Part shown: piece after piece, positions 5,630 through 7,354 of the stretch | Numbering within the stretch: the first letter of the stretch is position 1 | Layout of the letters: every line of letters starts with the position of its first letter | DNA from: Syntrophales bacterium | GTDB lineage: Bacteria; Desulfobacterota; Syntrophia; Syntrophales; UBA2192 | Assembly: GCA_025454095.1 (NCBI GenBank) | Contig: JALOPC010000192.1 | Location: forward strand, 1-7,354 | DNA: 7,354 nt | Direction of reading: 5' to 3' | Notes under the pieces: generated by a model | The model's database searches: none | Seen by the model: the letters and a program-made list of their open reading frames with translations, nothing else | What the model was told of the DNA's origin: nothing | Position numbers and translations under genes: made by a program

Positions 5630-6348
5630 GCCCGGCAAAGAGCAACCTGGAAACGAGACCGTCGTTTTCCGTTGTCATCCCCGTTCTGAACGAGGCCCAT
5701 CGGCTGGATCCGCTCGTCGACCACCTCCGGCAGACCGCCGGGGACGAACCCGTCGAGATCCTCATCGTCGACGGAAGCGCGGACGGGGCATCGATCCGGA
5801 CCGTCACCCGCGGGGATGTGACCCTCCTGAGCGCACCGGCCGGCAGGGCGCGCCAGATGAACGCGGGGGCCTCCGCAGCCGGAGGCGACGCCCTTCTCTT
5901 CCTCCACGCCGACACCCGCCTTCCGCCGGGGGCGTTCCGCCTCATCGCGAAGACGCTCTCGGACGGCCGGTACGCGGCAGGCGCCTTCGATTTGCGATAC
6001 GACTCCGAGCGGCCGCTGGTCCGGTTCATCGCCCGGGTGGCCTGCCTGCGCTCGCGGCTCACGCGGATCCCCTACGGAGACCAGGCCCATTTCTTCCGGA
6101 GGGATTATTTCGAGGCGCTCGGCGGGTTCGCGGACATCCCCTTCCTGGAGGACGTGGAGATCATGCGCCGCATCAAGGGGCGCGGCGAGCGCATTTCCAT
6201 CCTGCCCGATCCTGTGGTAACATCGGCCCGGCGCCAGGAACAGGAAGGGGTTGTGTTCTGCACCGCGCGCAACGGGGCCATCGTCGCCCTGTACGTCCTG
6301 GGGGTTTCCCCCGGGCGCCTTGCGCGGTTCTATCGCAAGCACCGATAA
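5626..6348 (+). CDS. Family 2 glycosyltransferase, TIGR04283 type
   Basis: A 240-residue GT-A fold glycosyltransferase without membrane anchor, likely cytosolic or membrane-associated through partners. Features are SVVIPVLNEAHRL (15-27), ILIVDGSADG (45-54), GRARQMNAGASAAGGDALLF (73-92), the HADT metal/nucleotide-sugar motif (94-97), PYGDQAHFFRRDYFEALGGF (149-168) and FLEDVEIMRRIK (173-184), where the Glu-Asp pair is the likely catalytic-base region. The GRA-QMN-GA and GDQ-FFRR signatures match the TIGR04283 group, known as 'rSAM/selenodomain-associated transferase 2'. No partner radical-SAM or selenodomain gene is visible here. It would transfer a sugar from a nucleotide-sugar donor; donor and acceptor are unknown. 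Translation is probably coupled to the lipoprotein gene through the 4-base ATGA overlap. Confidence 0.9.
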   Translation: MSPAKSNLETRPSFSVVIPVLNEAHRLDPLVDHLRQTAGDEPVEILIVDGSADGASIRTVTRGDVTLLSAPAGRARQMNAGASAAGGDALLFLHADTRLPPGAFRLIAKTLSDGRYAAGAFDLRYDSERPLVRFIARVACLRSRLTRIPYGDQAHFFRRDYFEALGGFADIPFLEDVEIMRRIKGRGERISILPDPVVTSARRQEQEGVVFCTARNGAIVALYVLGVSPGRLARFYRKHR

Positions 6349-6357
6349 GGAGACGGT

Positions 6358-7044
6358 ATGGCGGACGGGCTGGGTACGGAAGGCGCGGCGGGAAAGCATC
6401 TCTGGAAACTCGGCCTTTTCGCGGTCATCGTCCTGTCCATGATCGTCCTTGCGCGCGTCCTCGGGCTCGGGGAGCGGCTCCAGGAGCTCCGCGACTGGAT
6501 TGCGGCCATGGGCCCCGCCGGGATGGCGGTCTACGTGGGCCTCTACATCGTCGCCGTCCTGGCGGCCCTGCCCGGACTGCCCATCTCGATCGCCGGGGCG
6601 GCCATCTTCGGGGCCCTCCACGGGGTCATCCTGGTGAGCATCGGCTCCACCCTGGGGTCGGGCCTCGCCTTCCTCACCGCCCGCTACCTCGCGCGCGACG
6701 CGGTGGGGCGCTGGCTTTCGGGAAACGAGAAGTTCCGGCGGCTCGACGGTCTGACGGAGAAACACGGGGCCGTCATCGTCGCCGTCACCCGCCTCGTGCC
6801 CCTGTTCCCCTTCAACCTGCTCAACTACGGGTTCGGGCTGACGCGGGTGCCGTTCTGGACGTACCTCTTCTGGTCCTGGCTCTGCATGCTGCCCGGGACC
6901 ATCGCCTACCTCGTGGGGACCGACGCCGTCATCCTCGCCGTGACGACGGGGGAGATCCCCTGGGCCGCCATCGGGGTGTTCGCCGTTGCGCTGGCCGTCG
7001 GGATCGGGGCCGTGCGGTTCGCGAAGGGAAAGCTCAAGGAATGA
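6358..7044 (+). CDS. TVP38/TMEM64 family (VTT domain) inner-membrane protein
   Basis: A 228-residue multi-pass membrane protein. Hydrophobic segments lie at about 16-36, 54-72, 76-110, 138-160, 165-190 and 201-220. The VTT/DedA-like core is visible: LPGLPISIAGAAIFG (71-85), GSTLGSGLAFLTARYLARD (96-114), and the second half RLVPLFPFNLLNYGFGLT (145-162) with FWSWLCMLPGTIAYLVG (171-187), containing the conserved Arg-Pro-FPFN-NY pattern. Relatives include DedA/TMEM41/VMP1 proteins, now linked to lipid flipping and undecaprenyl-phosphate recycling; the substrate of this member is unknown. AAGGAG (6347-6352) lies 5 bases before the ATG and the gap to the glycosyltransferase is 9 bases, so they are co-transcribed. 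The pairing suggests lipid-linked sugar handling, as inference. Confidence 0.91.
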   Translation: MADGLGTEGAAGKHLWKLGLFAVIVLSMIVLARVLGLGERLQELRDWIAAMGPAGMAVYVGLYIVAVLAALPGLPISIAGAAIFGALHGVILVSIGSTLGSGLAFLTARYLARDAVGRWLSGNEKFRRLDGLTEKHGAVIVAVTRLVPLFPFNLLNYGFGLTRVPFWTYLFWSWLCMLPGTIAYLVGTDAVILAVTTGEIPWAAIGVFAVALAVGIGAVRFAKGKLKE

Positions 7045-7057
7045 AGGAGGGCGACCC

Positions 7058-7354
7058 ATGCTGCTCGCAGGCGACATAGGGGGCACCAAGATCCACTTCG
7101 GCCTCTTTGCCCGGGAGCGGGGCCCGCGCCGCGCCGTGGCGGAGGCCGTCTACCCAAGCGCCGATCACGACAGCCTGGAAGCCGCCGTCCGCCTCTTTCT
7201 CGGCGAGACGGGCCGGCGCGCCACGAAGGCCGTCCTGGCCGTTGCCGGCCCCGTACTGGGCGGGACGTCGCGGATCACAAACCTCCCCTGGGCAATCGAC
7301 GCGGCACGCCTGCGCAAGACCTTCACGCTCCGCTCGGCAACGCTGATCAACGAC
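7058..7354 (+). CDS. glk: Glucokinase, N-terminal 99 residues (runs off the window)
   Basis: The ATG at 7058 opens a frame of 99 codons that is still open at the window end. The N-terminal phosphate-binding motif LAGDIGGTKIHFGLF (3-17) is followed by AVAGPV (61-66), ITNLPWAID (73-81) and LIND (96-99), ending exactly at the catalytic Asp of the family's LINDF motif. These match bacterial glucokinase (Pfam Glucokinase, E. coli Glk type), which phosphorylates glucose with ATP in the cytosol; full length is normally about 320 residues, so roughly two thirds is missing. AAGGAGG (7044-7050) 7 bases upstream is a strong ribosome binding site, overlapping the stop of the VTT gene. A broader ROK-family sugar kinase is the alternative, but the ITNLPW-ID pattern favours Glk. 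Confidence 0.9.
   Translation, partial: MLLAGDIGGTKIHFGLFARERGPRRAVAEAVYPSADHDSLEAAVRLFLGETGRRATKAVLAVAGPVLGGTSRITNLPWAIDAARLRKTFTLRSATLIND

Noticed and set aside
5517..7079. Plus-strand open frame of 520 codons across the glycosyltransferase and VTT genes
   Set aside because: It is Arg/Pro/Gly-rich low-complexity translation, and the overlapped frames hold two clear families.
5563..7089. Minus-strand open frame of 508 codons across the same region
   Set aside because: It is an antisense shadow of the glycosyltransferase and VTT genes, with no domain signature.

Overview
The window is compact, high-GC bacterial chromosome with typical housekeeping and envelope genes. Two things point to a Gram-negative host: a monofunctional GT51 peptidoglycan glycosyltransferase of the MtgA type, and a lipoprotein with Gln after the lipidated Cys, as expected for outer-membrane sorting. 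The gene mix and codon use would suit a Desulfobacterota-like (deltaproteobacterial) organism, but that is inference; nothing here fixes the taxon. I see no mobile element, CRISPR array, tRNA or rRNA.

Layout. (1) 1-887, minus strand: an MBL-fold/beta-CASP RNase-type protein whose C-terminal end lies outside the window. (2) 888-1008: a divergent control region with three alternating CGCAAC/GTTGCG boxes. (3) 1009-1653, plus: a small class I SAM methyltransferase with a GTG start. (4) 1820-3472, plus: a divergent member of the ATP-dependent PEP carboxykinase family. It has its own near-consensus sigma-70 promoter (TTGACA-17-TAGAAT), a leader hairpin reaching the ribosome binding site, and a strong intrinsic terminator. 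(5) 3624-4532, plus: mtgA-like glycosyltransferase with an unusual Pro/Ala/Gly-rich tail. (6) 4561-4932, minus: a small cupin gene, convergent with mtgA, with a promoter and a palindrome in its leader. (7) 5186-7354, plus: a tightly packed apparent operon of a DUF1499 lipoprotein, a TIGR04283-type family 2 glycosyltransferase (ATGA overlap), a TVP38/TMEM64 (VTT/DedA-like) membrane protein and the first 99 codons of a glucokinase.

How the genes work together. The PEP carboxykinase-like gene and glucokinase touch central carbon metabolism. MtgA, the lipoprotein, the glycosyltransferase and the VTT protein all belong to the envelope. The last four genes are probably co-transcribed (gaps of -4, 9 and 13 bases), suggesting a glycan or lipid-linked sugar function at the membrane, but no substrate can be read from the sequence.

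I did not find a clearly new multi-gene system. The points most worth a second look are the departures of the PEP carboxykinase-like protein from family signatures, the DUF1499-GT-VTT-glucokinase cluster, and several inverted repeats placed exactly at transcription or translation start regions.
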